A stretch of 48,342 nucleotides of DNA from Flavobacteriales bacterium (GCA_002718035.1 PBCX01000003.1:24753-73094), one strand, 5' to 3'; positions 26,923-36,389 are shown, counted from the stretch's first letter. The notes: generated by a model from the sequence alone, not told the origin. Numbers and translations are program-made.

Positions 26923-27990
26923 ATGAATAAAACTCCTTTTTTCTCTAACCATATTGACTTTGGTGCCAATATGGTTGATTTTTTTGGCTTTAGTTTACCA
27001 ATTTATTATGAAGGGATAAACATAGAACATAAACACGTTAGAGAATCTGTCGGTTTATTTGATGTATCTCATATGGGGCAGTTAATTATTGAAGGAAATA
27101 ATGCATATGAATTTTTACAAAATTTAACAACTAATGATGTCTCCAAGCTAAATATTGGAAAAGTTCAGTATACATGTATGACTAACCAAAACGGTATGGT
27201 TTTAGATGATTTGTTAGTTTACATGATTTCAAAAAAAAAATATATGTTAGTTGTTAATGCATCGAACACTTTAAAAATTTTAAATTGGCTGAGATTAAAT
27301 AATAAATTTTCAGTCAATATTAATGATATTACCTCTAAAAGTGGTTTATTAGCAATTCAGGGACCTAAAGCATTAGATTTAATACAAAATTTCACTAAAT
27401 CAGATTTAAGATCAATGAAGTCTTATTCTTTTGAGATTATGAATTTTGGAGGGATTGAAGATATTTTAATATCATCAACTGGATACACTGGTTCAGGTGG
27501 TTTTGAAATATATGGAGAAAAAAATAAAATGATCAAAATATGGGATCTTTTATTTAGTTTAAAAGACTTTAATTTGAAACCAATTGGGCTTGGCGCTAGA
27601 GACACATTAAGACTAGAAATGGGTTTTTGTTTATATGGAAATGAACTATCAGAAAACACAACACCAATTGAGGCAAAATTAAATAAAGTAGTTTCTTTTG
27701 ATACTAATTTTCTAGGAAGTAAAAATCTAAGAAAAATGGATATAAAAAAGTCATTAATTGCTTTTGAATTAAAAGAAAGAGGTGTTCCAAGAAAAGGATA
27801 CCATATTTTAAATGAAAATGATCAGCAAATTGGAATAGTTACATCAGGAACAATGTCTCCATCTTTAAATAAAGGTATAGGTTTAGGATTTATTGATAGT
27901 AATTCAAATTTTAATGATATTTTTGTGGCTGTTAGAAATAAAAAATTAATAGCTAAAATTGTGAAATTACCTTTTTATAAAAATAAATAA
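26923..27990 (+). CDS. gcvT: Aminomethyltransferase (glycine cleavage T protein)
   Basis: GcvT passes the methylene group of glycine from lipoylated H protein to tetrahydrofolate, releasing ammonia. The 355 residues show F-D-V-S-H-M-G-Q near 47-54, the N-D-V-S-K-L region, the folate loop with S-S-T-G-Y-T-G-S-G-G-F-E and the R-D-T-L-R-L-E-M-G motif. Other members (gcvP, gcvH) are not in the window. It starts a plus-strand run of eight tightly spaced genes ending with bshA; comB begins at the very next base. Confidence 0.93.
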   Translation: MNKTPFFSNHIDFGANMVDFFGFSLPIYYEGINIEHKHVRESVGLFDVSHMGQLIIEGNNAYEFLQNLTTNDVSKLNIGKVQYTCMTNQNGMVLDDLLVYMISKKKYMLVVNASNTLKILNWLRLNNKFSVNINDITSKSGLLAIQGPKALDLIQNFTKSDLRSMKSYSFEIMNFGGIEDILISSTGYTGSGGFEIYGEKNKMIKIWDLLFSLKDFNLKPIGLGARDTLRLEMGFCLYGNELSENTTPIEAKLNKVVSFDTNFLGSKNLRKMDIKKSLIAFELKERGVPRKGYHILNENDQQIGIVTSGTMSPSLNKGIGLGFIDSNSNFNDIFVAVRNKKLIAKIVKLPFYKNK

Positions 27991-28710
27991 ATGGATAAAG
28001 AGTTAAGTATTTGTTTATCAACTTCTATGATTGAATCTTTTGATTTGACTAATAAAGTTGTAGTTATAGTTGATATTTTTAGAGCCACTTCAGTCATATG
28101 TACAGCTCTAAGTCAAGGTGTTTCTGAAGTAGTTGCTGTTAATGAAATAAAAGAAGTAAAATCATTTTTAAATAATGAAAATTATTTAGTTGCAGCTGAA
28201 AGAGAGGGTAGAATAGTTGAAGGATTTAAATTTGGTAATTCTCCTTTGAGTTATCTAGATAACCCAAATATTGTAGGGAAAAAGTTAGTTTTAACTACCA
28301 CAAATGGAACCAGAGCAATTAATTCTTCTTTAGATTCTGACGAAATTTTAATAGGTTCTTTTTTAAATATTTCTTCTTTAGAAAATATTTTAATTGAAAA
28401 AAATAAAGATTGTATTATTTTTTGTTCCGGATGGAAAGGTTTAGTATGTCTTGAGGATACATTGTTTGCAGGTTGTTTGGCTTCTAGATTATTAAATTCA
28501 AATTCTTTCTTTTCTCAATGTGACTCAGTTATTTTGTCCAGAAAAATATATGATTTCGCAAAAGAAGATATGTTAAACTTCTTAATTAAGTCCTCATATA
28601 AGGAAAGAACCAGAGAGTTAAATATTGGTGCAGATATAAATTTTTGTTTGAGTATGGATAAATATGATGATGTTCCCTTTTATAAAAACGGAAAATTATT
28701 AATAGATTAG
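27991..28710 (+). CDS. comB: 2-phosphosulfolactate phosphatase
   Basis: ComB removes phosphate from (R)-phosphosulfolactate to give sulfolactate, the step after ComA. The 239 residues follow the family: V-D-I-F-R-A-T-S near 28-35, A-A-E-R-E-G-R-I-V-E-G-F, G-N-S-P, T-T-T-N-G-T-R-A-I near 101-109, and C-S-G-W-K-G-x-x-C-L-E-D-T. It is placed directly after gcvT without a gap, an order seen in other Flavobacteria. The next gene starts four bases after its stop. Confidence 0.9.
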   Translation: MDKELSICLSTSMIESFDLTNKVVVIVDIFRATSVICTALSQGVSEVVAVNEIKEVKSFLNNENYLVAAEREGRIVEGFKFGNSPLSYLDNPNIVGKKLVLTTTNGTRAINSSLDSDEILIGSFLNISSLENILIEKNKDCIIFCSGWKGLVCLEDTLFAGCLASRLLNSNSFFSQCDSVILSRKIYDFAKEDMLNFLIKSSYKERTRELNIGADINFCLSMDKYDDVPFYKNGKLLID

Positions 28711-28714
28711 CTTC

Positions 28715-29308
28715 ATGGCGTTTAAAAAATATGTACCAAAAGATGAAATTAAAAATTACTCAGTAGAAAAATTTAATGGAAAAACATCCGTTATCGATAA
28801 AAAAAAAGATCTTTTAGATGCCTATTTATTTCTTAAAAAACAAAAAATTATAGGTTTTGATACCGAATCTAGACCAACTTTTAAAAAGGGAGTTTCATCT
28901 AACGTATCTTTAATTCAATTTTCAACTAAAAATGAGGTTTTTTTATTCAGAATTAATCTCATAGGTTTTGATGATAAGTTAATTGATATAATAAATGATA
29001 AAAAAATAAAAAAAATAGGAATAGCCATATTTGATGATATTAAATCACTACAGAAAATAAAGGAATTTGAGTCAAATAGTGTGATTGATTTAAATAAATT
29101 GGCCTTAAATTTAGGTTTTGAAAGTATAGGTGCGGTTAAATTATCTATTCTTATTCTGGGGTTTTCAATTAGTAAATCAGCAAGGTTATCTAACTGGGAA
29201 AAAAAAGATTTAACCACTTCTCAAATTGAATATGCAGCAACCGATGCTTGGATTTGTAATATGATTTATAAAAAATTATTAAATGAGGGTGAAATTAAAG
29301 ATACCTAA
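28715..29308 (+). CDS. 3'-5' exonuclease (DEDDy, RNase D/WRN-like domain)
   Basis: In 197 residues the single exonuclease domain has G-F-D-T-E-S-R-P (first Asp/Glu pair), I-F-D-D-I-K-S-L (second Asp) and Y-A-A-T-D-A-W (Tyr and final Asp), so the four acidic residues and the Tyr of the DEDDy class are present. It has no HRDC domain, unlike RNase D, and resembles short WRN-exonuclease-like proteins. It should trim 3' ends of DNA or RNA; which one is not known. Its last 26 bases overlap the following thioesterase gene. Confidence 0.85.
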   Translation: MAFKKYVPKDEIKNYSVEKFNGKTSVIDKKKDLLDAYLFLKKQKIIGFDTESRPTFKKGVSSNVSLIQFSTKNEVFLFRINLIGFDDKLIDIINDKKIKKIGIAIFDDIKSLQKIKEFESNSVIDLNKLALNLGFESIGAVKLSILILGFSISKSARLSNWEKKDLTTSQIEYAATDAWICNMIYKKLLNEGEIKDT

Positions 29309-29711
29309 TTTTTTTCATTTTGAAACATTAATGAAAGTTAGAGTTACAGATTTGAATTATGGACAACATATGGGTAATGATGTTTTTTTATCTTTTGCCC
29401 ATGAAAGCAGAGTTAGATATTTTAAAACAATTCAAATGACTGAGAGAAATTTTTTTGGTTGCCCTTTGATTATGGTTGATAGTATAGTCAAATATAAATC
29501 ACAGGCATTTTTAGGTGATGAAATTCGTATTAAGATTAGTGTAGTTAATTGCACATCTCATGGATTCCAATTATTTTATTTACTCAAGAATAATCAAACA
29601 CAAATTGATGTGGCATATATTCAAACTAGTATGGTTTTTTATAATTATGACAATGAAAAAATAATGCCATTTCCTAAAAAATTTAAGGATTATTTAAAAA
29701 TCAAAAATTAA
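29283..29711 (+). CDS. Hotdog-fold acyl-CoA thioesterase (4HBT family)
   Basis: The 142-residue protein is a single hotdog domain of the 4-hydroxybenzoyl-CoA thioesterase/YbgC type. The diagnostic stretch V-R-V-T-D-L-N-Y-G-Q-H-M-G-N-D near residue 18-32 carries the Asp that activates water. It probably hydrolyses acyl-CoA thioesters; the chain preference cannot be read from the sequence. ATG 29283 gives 26 bases of overlap with the exonuclease; a second ATG at 29331 would remove the first strand, so I prefer the earlier one. Confidence 0.82.
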   Translation: MRVKLKIPNFFHFETLMKVRVTDLNYGQHMGNDVFLSFAHESRVRYFKTIQMTERNFFGCPLIMVDSIVKYKSQAFLGDEIRIKISVVNCTSHGFQLFYLLKNNQTQIDVAYIQTSMVFYNYDNEKIMPFPKKFKDYLKIKN

Positions 29712-29712
29712 A

Positions 29713-32655
29713 ATGAAAAATATTTTTTTGATTATTTATTTTTTTTTAGGGTCTAATTTAATTTTTTCTCAACTCAATAAAAATTTTCATTTAAAATTAC
29801 CTACCGATCCCCCTTTTTTAAATTTTGACGATTCATTTTGGGTCGACAGTCTATTAACTAAAATGACAATTGAACAAAAAATTGCCCAATCTTTCTTTAT
29901 TGCAGCTAACAGTCATTCTTATGAAGAAAATGAAACTTTTTTAAATAGTGTTGAGAATACTATTAGAAAACATCAAGTTGGTGGCTTAATTTTTTTTAAA
30001 TCAAATCCAAATAAAATTATTAAACTTGTTAATAGGTATCAAACCATTTCAAGTATACCTTTAATCAATTCTATTGATGGAGAGTGGGGTGTTTCAATGA
30101 GAATTGATAGTACAACAGTATTTCCTTGGGCAATGACTCTTGGTGCTGTGGATGATGATAATTTATTGTATGAAATGGGAAAAGAAATTGCTAATCAATG
30201 TAGGTTTTTAGGCATTCACATGAATTTTGCCCCTGTTGTAGATGTAAATAACAATCCTAAAAATCCAATAATTGGAAGAAGATCATTTGGTGAAAATCCT
30301 GAGCTAGTTTCTAATAAAGCACTTCCTTATATGAGAGGTCTTCAAGATAATGGTGTTTTAGCTTGCATTAAACATTTTCCTGGTCATGGTGATACAGATA
30401 TTGATTCTCATTCTAAAATGCCAATATTATTACATGATAGAGCTAGGTTAGATAGTGTTGAGTTATACCCCTTTAATGAATTGATTTACAGAGGAATAAG
30501 TTCTGTTATGATGGCTCATATGAGTTTGCCAAATATAGATTCAATTAAATTACCCGCTTCATTGTCTTCTTTTATGATTAAGGAACTGTTACAAAATAAA
30601 TTAAGTTTTAAAGGTTTAGTTGTAACAGATGCTTTAAATATGGGGGGTGTTAAAGGTAGTGGGCAAAGAGGTGATGTAGAATTGAATGCATATTTAGCAG
30701 GAAATGATATTTTATTATATCCCGAAAATGTTTCAGAGGGGATTGAGAAAATTAAAAATGCTTATTTGAAGGGTTTAATTTTAGAGGAAGATATTAACAA
30801 CAGATGTAAAAAGATTTTACTTTCAAAAAAATGGCTTGGCCTAAATAGTTCGTTGAATGTTTTTCCATCAAACAATGATTTAAATGAAAAATTAAACAGT
30901 TTCAATGCAGAACGTATAAATAGAGATTTAGTAAAATCTTCATTGGTAGTTCTAAAAAATGATAATTTACTACCACTTACACATCTTAATAAAAAAAAAG
31001 TAGCCTATATTCATCTTGGGGATGATCATGGAAATTATTTTTATGAGAGCTTAAATAGATATTTTCCTATTGATAGAATCACATATAATGGAAATGAAAA
31101 AGAGATTATAGCTGATTTAAAAACTTATGATATTATAATTTGTGGAGTTCATTCTAAAAGCTCATCCCCTTTTAACAAGTACAATTTATCAAAAAACAAA
31201 AAAATATTTTTAAAAAAAATATCTAAGCATAAAAATTCAATTTTAACATTATTTTCGAGTCCATATATTTTAAATGATTTACAAGTTGATAATTTTAAGT
31301 CTATCATTTTATCCCATCAAAATAATTATTATTTCCAAGATTTATCTGCTCAATTAATATTAGGTGCATTTAGTTCCTCTGGTAAGATGCCTATATCCTC
31401 TGGTGAATATAAGTTTGGCTCTGGATTAAATACTAATTCTAAAAACATTATTTCTTTTGGCTTGCCTGAAGAAGTTGGATTGTCAAATAAAAATTTAACA
31501 AAGATTGATTCAATAATAAATTTTGCGATAAAAATTAAAGCAATTCCTGGTGCTCAAATTTTAGTTGCTAAAGACAATAAAGTTGTATACAATAAGTGTT
31601 TTGGATTTCATACATACGACTCATTAAGAAAAGTATCAAATGATGATATTTATGATTTAGCTTCATTAACCAAAATTATTGCTGCTGCACCAATGTTTAT
31701 GAATTTAACTGAAAGTTCTAAAATATCATTGAATAACTCATTAGGAGATTTTTTTAATTTACCTGATTCAAGTGATAAAAAGGATTTAACTTTTTTAAAC
31801 ATTTTCACTCATCAAGCCCAACTTTATCCGTGGATACCATTTCATAATTCTTACATTGAAAATAATAATAAATTAATTGATACGCTATTTAATACTAAAA
31901 AGACGGAGTTATTTTCATCTAAGGTTGCAAATAATTTATACTTCAGAACTGATTTTCAAGACAGTATAATTGATATTATTTTAAACAAAGAACTTCTTAA
32001 AAAAAAACAATATAAATACAGTGATCTAGGTTTTTATTTATTTCACTATTTATTAGAAAACAAACTAGATATTGATATAGATTCTTTTTTAAAAAAAGAA
32101 ATATACGAACCAGTTGAAGCTTTTAGGATAATGTATAATCCGACAGAAAAATATTCATTAAAAAATATTATTCCTACAGAAAATGATAAAGTTTTCAGAA
32201 AACAGATATTACACGGCTTTGTTCATGATCCAGGTGCTTCTTTATTTGGTGGATTAGGTCTTCATGCTGGTTTATTTTCTAATGCAGTTGATTTAGTGAA
32301 AATTTTACAACTTTATTTAAATGAAGGATCTTATAATAATCAATTATTATTTAAAAAAAATACTATTAAGTCTTTCACAAGTTCTCCATTTAAAGAAAAT
32401 GAGAACAGAAGGGGTGTTTTTTTTGATAAACCCAGTTTAGATCCGAAAAAATTAAATGTGTATTTTGGTTCATCTAGTCTAAGTTATGGTCATACTGGAT
32501 TTACGGGTACAATGGCTTGGGTAGATCCTGAAGAAAAATTAATTTATATATTTTTGTCTAATCGTGTTTTTCCTAATTCAGATAATTGGAAATTAACTCA
32601 AGAAAATATTAGAACTAATGTCCAACAAGTTATTTATGAATCTTTAATTAAATAA
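29713..32655 (+). CDS. GH3 beta-N-acetylhexosaminidase fused to a beta-lactamase-like serine hydrolase
   Basis: The 980-residue secreted protein (signal peptide ending about residue 20) has two catalytic parts. The N-terminal GH3 domain is NagZ-like: the KHFPGHGDTDIDSH loop at 220-233 supplies the His/Asp general acid and the nucleophile is Asp306 in V-T-D-A-L-N-M. After a GH3 C-terminal domain (about 400-560), a class C beta-lactamase/PBP-type domain starts near 580, with Ser651-x-x-Lys654 in A-S-L-T-K, a tyrosine motif Y-S-D-L-G near 770 and H-T-G-F-T-G near 930. Such fusions occur in Bacteroidota and point to peptidoglycan trimming in the periplasm or outside. The second activity is unproven. 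Confidence 0.9.
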   Translation: MKNIFLIIYFFLGSNLIFSQLNKNFHLKLPTDPPFLNFDDSFWVDSLLTKMTIEQKIAQSFFIAANSHSYEENETFLNSVENTIRKHQVGGLIFFKSNPNKIIKLVNRYQTISSIPLINSIDGEWGVSMRIDSTTVFPWAMTLGAVDDDNLLYEMGKEIANQCRFLGIHMNFAPVVDVNNNPKNPIIGRRSFGENPELVSNKALPYMRGLQDNGVLACIKHFPGHGDTDIDSHSKMPILLHDRARLDSVELYPFNELIYRGISSVMMAHMSLPNIDSIKLPASLSSFMIKELLQNKLSFKGLVVTDALNMGGVKGSGQRGDVELNAYLAGNDILLYPENVSEGIEKIKNAYLKGLILEEDINNRCKKILLSKKWLGLNSSLNVFPSNNDLNEKLNSFNAERINRDLVKSSLVVLKNDNLLPLTHLNKKKVAYIHLGDDHGNYFYESLNRYFPIDRITYNGNEKEIIADLKTYDIIICGVHSKSSSPFNKYNLSKNKKIFLKKISKHKNSILTLFSSPYILNDLQVDNFKSIILSHQNNYYFQDLSAQLILGAFSSSGKMPISSGEYKFGSGLNTNSKNIISFGLPEEVGLSNKNLTKIDSIINFAIKIKAIPGAQILVAKDNKVVYNKCFGFHTYDSLRKVSNDDIYDLASLTKIIAAAPMFMNLTESSKISLNNSLGDFFNLPDSSDKKDLTFLNIFTHQAQLYPWIPFHNSYIENNNKLIDTLFNTKKTELFSSKVANNLYFRTDFQDSIIDIILNKELLKKKQYKYSDLGFYLFHYLLENKLDIDIDSFLKKEIYEPVEAFRIMYNPTEKYSLKNIIPTENDKVFRKQILHGFVHDPGASLFGGLGLHAGLFSNAVDLVKILQLYLNEGSYNNQLLFKKNTIKSFTSSPFKENENRRGVFFDKPSLDPKKLNVYFGSSSLSYGHTGFTGTMAWVDPEEKLIYIFLSNRVFPNSDNWKLTQENIRTNVQQVIYESLIK

Positions 32656-32663
32656 TACTTTTT

Positions 32664-33404
32664 ATGAAAAATATAACTTTCTTTTTTTTATGTAGTTCTC
32701 TTCTGATTTCTCAAAAAAATTTAATTGATAATAATAATTTAAAACAAGGTTATTGGGAGTTATATTACCCAAAAACTGAAAATATAATTTCTGAGAAAGG
32801 AAATTTTTTGGATAACAAAGAACAGGGCTATTGGGTGAAGTTTCATAAATCTGGAATTGTGCGTGAAATTTTGAATTTTGAGTTAGGTTTGATTAATGGA
32901 ACTAGAATTTTAATTAATAAGAAAGGTAAAATTATTGAACAAGAAAATTATAGTTCAAATAAACTTCATGGCTTGCAAAAATATTTTCATGACACAGGCA
33001 AATTAAAAATGGAAGTAAATTATAATAGTGGGGTTTTATCTGGTCAATTTATTAAATATTACCGTAATGGAAAAAAACAAGAATCTTGTTATTATAAAGA
33101 AGGCATGAAGGATGGTAAATCTATTTGGTTTTTTGAAAATGAAAACATTAGTATTGAGTATCCTTATGAAATGGGTAAAATAAACGGTATTGCAAAGACA
33201 TTTTATAGTGATGGCTCTTTAAAATCTGAATCCACTTATTTAAACAATGACTTAAATGGGGAAGAAAAATCATATTATAATTCAAAAAAACTTAAAACTA
33301 AAGGTTTTTATAGGAACGGGAAAAAAGAAGGTAAGTGGTATACTTATAATGAAAGTGGAGCCATTATAGAAGTAAATAAATATAAAAATGGAGTAAAAAA
33401 ATGA
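32664..33404 (+). CDS. MORN-variant (toxin-antitoxin YwqK-type) repeat protein
   Basis: The 246-residue protein has a signal peptide (about 1-16) and then about eight repeats of roughly 23 residues of the form G-x-W-x-x-Y-x-x-(x)-G-K/S-I/L, for example G-Y-W-E-L-Y-Y, G-L-Q-K-Y-F-H-D-T-G-K-L-K and G-K-W-Y-T-Y-N-E-S-G-A-I. This is the MORN_2/YwqK family, common in Bacteroidota. Despite the historic antitoxin name, no toxin gene accompanies it. It is probably secreted or periplasmic. The last bases overlap bshA in an ATGA junction. Confidence 0.87.
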   Translation: MKNITFFFLCSSLLISQKNLIDNNNLKQGYWELYYPKTENIISEKGNFLDNKEQGYWVKFHKSGIVREILNFELGLINGTRILINKKGKIIEQENYSSNKLHGLQKYFHDTGKLKMEVNYNSGVLSGQFIKYYRNGKKQESCYYKEGMKDGKSIWFFENENISIEYPYEMGKINGIAKTFYSDGSLKSESTYLNNDLNGEEKSYYNSKKLKTKGFYRNGKKEGKWYTYNESGAIIEVNKYKNGVKK

Positions 33405-34507
33405 AAAGAATAGGAATTGTTTGTTATCCAACTTTTGGGGGAAGTGGTATTGTTGCCACAGAACTAGGTAAGGCTCTTTCAGAAAAAGATTACTTTATTC
33501 ATTTTATTTCTTATGAAAAACCTGTAAGATTAGGATCGCTAAAGCAAAATTTTTCATTTCACGAAGTTAAAATACCTTCTTATCCACTTTTTCATTATCC
33601 ACCTTATGAACTTGCTTTAACTGCAAAAATTGTTGAAGTTGTAAAAAAAAATAAACTTGATTTATTACATGTTCATTATGCAATTCCTCACGCTTATGCA
33701 GCTGTTAATGCAAAAAAAATATTAAAATCTATTGGAATTAGTATACCTATTGTTACTACCTTACATGGTACTGATATCACTTTAGTTGGTAAAAGTCCTT
33801 ATATTTTATCGGCCGTAAATTATGCCATAAACGAATCTGATAGTATTACAGCTGTCTCTAATTATCTAAAAAAAGAAACCCTTAAAAATTTTGATATTAA
33901 AAAAGAAATTTCAGTTATACCAAATTTTGTTGATTTTAATTTTCATAAACTAAAAGATTGGGCTCCAAAGAAATTAAATAAAAAGAAAATAATTACTCAT
34001 ATTTCAAATTTCAGACCTGTTAAAAAATGCTTGGACGTTATTCATATTTTTAGAAAAGTTAGCAAAGAGATAGATTGTTTTTTATTTATGGTAGGTGATG
34101 GCCCTGATTTGGAAAAATGTAAAGATCTTGCAAATAAATACAAGTTATCTGAAAAAGTTAATTTTGTAGGTAAGAGTAAAAAAATTAGTGATATTTTATC
34201 AAAAACAGATGTCTTTTTACTGCCCTCAGAAAAAGAAAGTTTTGGTTTAGTTGCCCTAGAGGCTATGATGTTTTCTTCTCCTGTAATTACAACCACAGGT
34301 AGTGGGGTTAGTGATTTAATTCATCATAACAAAAATGGATTTTGCAGTCCTCTAGGAGATACTGATAGAATGAGTAAAGATTGTATTAAGTTATTAACTG
34401 ATGATAATCTTTATACTTCATTTAGTCGAAGTGCATATGAAAGTGCAAAAGAATTTAGTGTAGAAAAAATTTTACCTCAATACGAAAAGATTTATTTGAG
34501 TTTTTAA
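33401..34507 (+). CDS. bshA: N-acetyl-alpha-D-glucosaminyl-L-malate synthase (bacillithiol step 1)
   Basis: BshA is a GT4-family glycosyltransferase that links GlcNAc from UDP-GlcNAc to L-malate, starting bacillithiol synthesis. The 368 residues open with I-G-I-V-C-Y-P-T-F-G-G-S-G-I-V-A-T-E-L, the hallmark of BshA, then H-V-H-Y-A-I-P-H-A, T-L-H-G-T-D-I-T and the C-terminal donor site E-K-E-S-F-G-L-V-A-L-E-A-M. bshB and bshC are not in the window. It ends the eight-gene plus-strand run and meets the oxygenase gene tail to tail with two bases between stops. Confidence 0.93.
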   Translation: MKRIGIVCYPTFGGSGIVATELGKALSEKDYFIHFISYEKPVRLGSLKQNFSFHEVKIPSYPLFHYPPYELALTAKIVEVVKKNKLDLLHVHYAIPHAYAAVNAKKILKSIGISIPIVTTLHGTDITLVGKSPYILSAVNYAINESDSITAVSNYLKKETLKNFDIKKEISVIPNFVDFNFHKLKDWAPKKLNKKKIITHISNFRPVKKCLDVIHIFRKVSKEIDCFLFMVGDGPDLEKCKDLANKYKLSEKVNFVGKSKKISDILSKTDVFLLPSEKESFGLVALEAMMFSSPVITTTGSGVSDLIHHNKNGFCSPLGDTDRMSKDCIKLLTDDNLYTSFSRSAYESAKEFSVEKILPQYEKIYLSF

Positions 34508-34509
34508 AA

Positions 34510-35463
34510 TTATTTTTTAAGTCCTAATTCTCTTATCCTTTCTTCAAGAAATTCTCCCGCGGTTGTATCTGTATAGTTTTTAGGATTTTGTTTAGAAATA
34601 CAACTTTCGAGACAGTTTAAAGACATTTCTGATCTTGGATGCATGAAAAAAGGGATTGAAAATCTTGAGGTTCCCCATAACTCTTTTGGGGGGTTGATAA
34701 CTCTATGGACAGAAGAGCATAGTTTGTTATTAGTTAATCTAGCTAACATGTCTCCAATGTTTACAACTATTTGTTCTGGAAGTGCAGTTACAGAAATCCA
34801 CTCGTTTTTTTTGTTTAAGATTTGTAAACCACTATTACTTGCGCCCATAAGAAGAGTTATTAAATTTATATCACCATGAGCTGCTGCTCTTACAGAGCCC
34901 TCTGGTTTTTTAGTAATGGGAGGGTAGTGAATTGCTCTTAAAATACTATTTCCGTTATGTACTTTATTTTCAAAATAGTTTTCATCAAGGTTTAAATGTA
35001 AAGCAATAGCTTTTAAAATTGTTTTACCAGTTTCTTCTAGACTTTGATATACTTTTCTTCCAATTTTATTGAATTCAGGCAATTCACTACAGATTACATT
35101 TTTTTCATATTCTTTAGAAATAGGATCGCCATCAATTACTTCTTGACCAAAGTGCCAAAATTCTTTTAAGTCATGTTTTTTAAAACCTTTTGCAGTTTCT
35201 CTTCCGAAAGAAATATAACCTCTTTGACCGTTTAATTCTGGTCTTTCATATTGTTTTTTAATATCTAAATTTAAATTAAAAAACAATTTTACCTGTTCAT
35301 ACAACTCACTAGTCAATTCCTCTGTAAGTCCATGATTCTTTATCGCTACAAACCCATATTCTTCAAAGCCCTTTCCAAGTGTTTTAAAAAATTTCTGTCT
35401 AGATTGTTGATCTCCATTTGTAAAATTATTTAGGTCTAATGATGGTATAGTTTCTTTTTTCAT
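34510..35463 (-). CDS. 2-oxoglutarate/Fe(II)-dependent oxygenase (isopenicillin N synthase-like)
   Basis: The 317-residue protein belongs to the isopenicillin N synthase-like dioxygenases: an N-terminal D-I-O-X-N domain (residues about 5-120, with the G-F-V-A-I-K-N-H-G strand) and the jelly-roll core. The iron ligands are His196 and Asp198 (A-H-G-D-I-N) and His253 (S-V-H-R-V); the co-substrate pair is Arg267-x-Ser269 (S-R-F-S-I). The substrate is not predictable from sequence. It overlaps the lipid kinase gene by four bases, the kinase being upstream, so the two are coupled. Confidence 0.85.
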   Translation of the reverse strand: MKKETIPSLDLNNFTNGDQQSRQKFFKTLGKGFEEYGFVAIKNHGLTEELTSELYEQVKLFFNLNLDIKKQYERPELNGQRGYISFGRETAKGFKKHDLKEFWHFGQEVIDGDPISKEYEKNVICSELPEFNKIGRKVYQSLEETGKTILKAIALHLNLDENYFENKVHNGNSILRAIHYPPITKKPEGSVRAAAHGDINLITLLMGASNSGLQILNKKNEWISVTALPEQIVVNIGDMLARLTNNKLCSSVHRVINPPKELWGTSRFSIPFFMHPRSEMSLNCLESCISKQNPKNYTDTTAGEFLEERIRELGLKK

Positions 35464-36329
35464 ACTATAAAGTTAATACTTTTTGGAATTATATTAATTT
35501 TTATTGTTTTATTTAGCACTTGACTTTCCCCATCTACATGGATTAAATTTTTAGATTTCCCCTCAATTGTTATTTTTTTTGTTTTAAAAGATGTGAAAAA
35601 TTTACTTGAATGAATTTTATTAAAAAAAAATAAAACTAATAAATAAAAAAATTGATACCATTTAAAATTTTGGATTATACAAACTCTAAGATTTCCATCA
35701 TCTAATTTTGCTTTTGGGGAAAGGATGAAATTGTTACCAAATTGTTGTCCGTTACAAATATTTAATGAAAATACTTTAATTTTTTTAACTTCATTTTTCA
35801 ATTTAATCTTAAATTCTTTTGGTTTAAATTTAAAAAGTAACTTAAATGTTAGATAAATATATTTTATCAATCCTCTGTTTGATTCTTTAGAAAATTCTTT
35901 TGCAACTAATGCATCAAATCCAAACCCAATTAAATTTATTGAATGTAGATCATTAATAGAAATACAGTCTATTTTTTTAATTTTTTGTGAATTGATTTTT
36001 TCAATTGCCTTTTTAATATTATTAGGTATTCCTAATGATAGAGCTAATCCATTACCAGAACCTGTGGGAATAATTCCCATTTTAATATTTGAGTTAATTA
36101 ATTCACTACTTATTTCATTTACTGTTCCATCACCACCAACTCCTATAATTATTTTTGAGCCATTAGCAATTGCTTGTTTAGTAATAGTTTTTAGATCTCC
36201 TTTTTTTTTTGAATACTTAATTTTTAAGTCGAATTTACTGTTATCTGCATATTCATGTATTTTTCTTTCTACTTCTTTGTACCTTTTATGCCCAGCAATT
36301 GGATTAATAATGAAAGTTATTTTTTTCAT
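35460..36329 (-). CDS. Diacylglycerol kinase-fold lipid kinase (YegS/DagK family)
   Basis: This 289-residue kinase resembles DagK/YegS. It has the N-terminal NPIAG motif, G-G-D-G-T-V-N-E near 65-72 that binds the ATP phosphates, P-T-G-S-G-N-G-L-A near 90-98, and a later L-S-P-K-A-K-L-D-D-G-x-L motif. It phosphorylates a lipid hydroxyl, probably diacylglycerol, at the membrane face. It is the first gene of a two-gene minus-strand unit with the 2OG oxygenase. Confidence 0.88.
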   Translation of the reverse strand: MKKITFIINPIAGHKRYKEVERKIHEYADNSKFDLKIKYSKKKGDLKTITKQAIANGSKIIIGVGGDGTVNEISSELINSNIKMGIIPTGSGNGLALSLGIPNNIKKAIEKINSQKIKKIDCISINDLHSINLIGFGFDALVAKEFSKESNRGLIKYIYLTFKLLFKFKPKEFKIKLKNEVKKIKVFSLNICNGQQFGNNFILSPKAKLDDGNLRVCIIQNFKWYQFFYLLVLFFFNKIHSSKFFTSFKTKKITIEGKSKNLIHVDGESQVLNKTIKINIIPKSINFIV

Positions 36330-36381
36330 AAAAACTTTAAGATAAATAATCTTAGACTAGTAAAAGTAGTATTTAATTGTA

Positions 36382-36389
36382 TATTTTTG
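36382..36389 (+). promoter_or_regulatory. Promoter -7 box of the E1 fusion gene
   Basis: TATTTTTG fits TAnnTTTG and ends 19 bases before the E1 start codon. A -33 TTG is not evident at normal spacing, so this is a partial match. Confidence 0.42.

Noticed and set aside
32664-33404. Toxin-antitoxin system suggested by the family's historic name
   Set aside because: The protein is a secreted MORN-variant repeat protein and neither neighbour (GH3 fusion, bshA) resembles a toxin.
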